NCBI RefSeq assembly: GCF_015602705.1
Contig: NZ_CP059081.1
Coordinates: forward strand, 939,702 to 1,003,701
Source: Acinetobacter lwoffii
Lineage (GTDB): Bacteria; Pseudomonadota; Gammaproteobacteria; Pseudomonadales; Moraxellaceae
Length of the DNA stretch: 64,000 nucleotides
Direction of reading: 5' to 3'
Numbering within the stretch: position 1 is the first letter of the stretch; the number at the start of each line of letters is the position of its first letter. The translations under genes and the position numbers were made by a program. Under the pieces are notes generated by a model that ran no database searches, was not told where the DNA came from, and saw only the letters and a program-made list of their open reading frames with translations. Positions 63,249 to 64,000 of this stretch are shown here, piece by piece.

Positions 63249-63272
63249 AAGCTGATTGAAGTCAATCAGCTA
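63249..63272 (-). promoter_or_regulatory. Hairpin in the leader between hydrolase and cysT
   Basis: A perfect stem AGCTGATTG / CAATCAGCT with a 4-base loop. The minus-strand continuation TTTCTCTCTTCTGAGG is pyrimidine-rich but not a clean T-run, so it may attenuate, process or stabilise the operon mRNA just before the cysT ribosome binding site. Confidence 0.5.
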
Positions 63273-63313
63273 AAATAAAAAAACAATTTGGGCACAAGCA
63301 TAATTTGCAGCGA

Positions 63314-63919
63314 CTAAAATGCAAATTTAAAATAACACTTGCTCTCATCAACTTTGCTGATATGGGGCATAGTGTTTTCTGAAATCAAATAGTGTTCAAT
63401 TTCAGGAAAAGGGCCAAAACCAGAAGCGACATTGACATGACCGACTGCACCCAGATTAATTGGTTTGATTTTCCAGGTTTGGGCCAGTATGTGGGCATCT
63501 TCAAAACTTAACCAGGGATCATTTTCACTGATCAATAACGTGGTGGGCACCTGAAGCTTGAGCTGTTGAAAATAGGTGCTGTAGTCAGTCTGACTGTCGC
63601 GCGAAAAACCATTTTCCCCAAATCGTGCCGGATTAGCTGGTGCCACCAATAGCAGATTTTTTACTTTTGCATTGAGTTCGGGATGTTGGGCAAGGGCCGC
63701 AATACTGGTCAGACAGCCAAAGCTGTGTGCGACAATCTGAACCTCTGCTGGAATGGCTTGCAGAGTTTTGACAAATTCTGCTACCCAGATATCCAGTACC
63801 GGATGATTCCAGTCCTTTTGCTGCACACGGGAGCATCGCATCAGCCGGTGTTGTAAGCAGGTTTGCCAGTGGTTGTATTCACTGCCACCTACACCAGGAA
63901 CGATAAGCGTATGAATCAT
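63314..63919 (-). CDS. RBBP9/YdeN-type serine hydrolase (alpha/beta hydrolase)
   Basis: A 201-residue small alpha/beta hydrolase. The start HTLIVPGVGGSEYNHWQ and the nucleophile in VAHSFGCLTSIAAL (Ser about 66) are family hallmarks; SENDPWLSFEDA gives the acid and LGAVGHVNVASGFGPFPE the catalytic His. Its substrate is unknown. It sits between the sulfate-binding protein gene (stop 33 bases upstream) and cysT, on the same strand, so it is probably co-transcribed with sulfate uptake genes although no sulfur role is known for the family. Confidence 0.85.
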   Translation of the reverse strand: MIHTLIVPGVGGSEYNHWQTCLQHRLMRCSRVQQKDWNHPVLDIWVAEFVKTLQAIPAEVQIVAHSFGCLTSIAALAQHPELNAKVKNLLLVAPANPARFGENGFSRDSQTDYSTYFQQLKLQVPTTLLISENDPWLSFEDAHILAQTWKIKPINLGAVGHVNVASGFGPFPEIEHYLISENTMPHISKVDESKCYFKFAF

Positions 63920-63951
63920 GTCGATGCTCCTATATCAATCAGCTTGGAAAA

Positions 63952-64000
63952 TTATTTCGCGCTGTTGGCTTTAACGATCTGGTCAAATACACCACCATTT
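63952..64000 (-). CDS. sbp: Sulfate-binding protein, C-terminal end (rest outside window)
   Basis: Only the last 15 codons are visible: NGGVFDQIVKANSAK then TAA. GGVFDQI near the C-terminus is characteristic of periplasmic sulfate/thiosulfate-binding proteins (Sbp/CysP), and the position at the head of the cysTWA set fits. Sbp and CysP cannot be told apart from this piece. Confidence 0.8.
   Translation of the reverse strand, partial: NGGVFDQIVKANSAK

Overview
The window is chromosomal DNA of a gammaproteobacterium, almost certainly Acinetobacter. Pointers to the genus are a CarO-type porin, a 1277-residue PurL, the ybgC-tolQRAB-pal order, two CSLREA proteins with GlyGly-CTERM tails of the 'rhombotarget' type, a stand-alone NadM, and moderate A+T content with very A+T-rich intergenic DNA. 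No tRNA, rRNA, CRISPR array, prophage or intact insertion sequence is visible.

Layout. 1-7.6 kb: end of a LolC/E permease, lolD, comEC broken by an in-frame stop, an LpxL-type acyltransferase, an SppA-like peptidase, an alpha/beta hydrolase and an A+T-rich membrane protein. 7.6-11.4 kb: purN-purM, an AI-2E/PerM-type permease, hda. 11.5-17.2 kb: two tandem secreted beta-helix proteins with GlyGly-CTERM tails, facing an ECF sigma factor / anti-sigma-like / DUF3106 group. 17.3-24.5 kb: an rRNA/tRNA methyltransferase, fbp, a 61-residue protein and the complete Tol-Pal operon. 24.8-28.7 kb: exported M20 peptidase, exported acetamidase/formamidase-family protein, unknown membrane protein. 28.7-32 kb: ruvB and ruvA separated by a hairpin-rich repeat-like element, then a dGTPase-family gene. 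32.2-39.1 kb: sodium:solute symporter with a 43-residue small partner, 1.3 kb of gene-poor DNA, purL. 39.2-41 kb: a 41-residue membrane protein between twin terminators, an Abi_C-type abortive-infection gene and a hemerythrin-like protein. 41.5-50.3 kb: catabolic and accessory genes (FAD monooxygenase, LysR, NIF3-like, carotenoid oxygenase, amber-interrupted lipoprotein, MarR, transposase remnant, nitroreductase, enoyl-CoA hydratase). 50.4-57 kb: nadM, argP/argO, YceI, bcp, an exported unknown, queC, queE, dapD. 57-64 kb: carO-like porin, frameshifted fadL-like gene, and the sulfate uptake set cysB-cysA-cysW-cysT with an alpha/beta hydrolase between cysT and the end of the sulfate-binding protein gene.

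How genes work together. LolC/E with LolD sorts lipoproteins and Tol-Pal maintains the envelope. PurN, PurM and PurL are three steps of IMP synthesis. QueE and QueC act consecutively in 7-deazaguanine synthesis. RuvA and RuvB form the branch-migration motor. CysT, CysW, CysA and the binding protein form one ABC importer under a CysB-type regulator.

Most noteworthy: three genes disrupted by single lesions (comEC TAA, lipoprotein TAG, fadL-like frameshift), the rhombosortase-substrate pair, two small proteins of 43 and 41 residues with strong ribosome binding sites, a lone Abi_C defence gene, and the folded repeat between ruvA and ruvB. I found no clearly undescribed multi-gene system. The best candidates for new biology are the CSLREA/GlyGly-CTERM pair and the small proteins. 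All family calls come from reading motifs by eye, without database searches.
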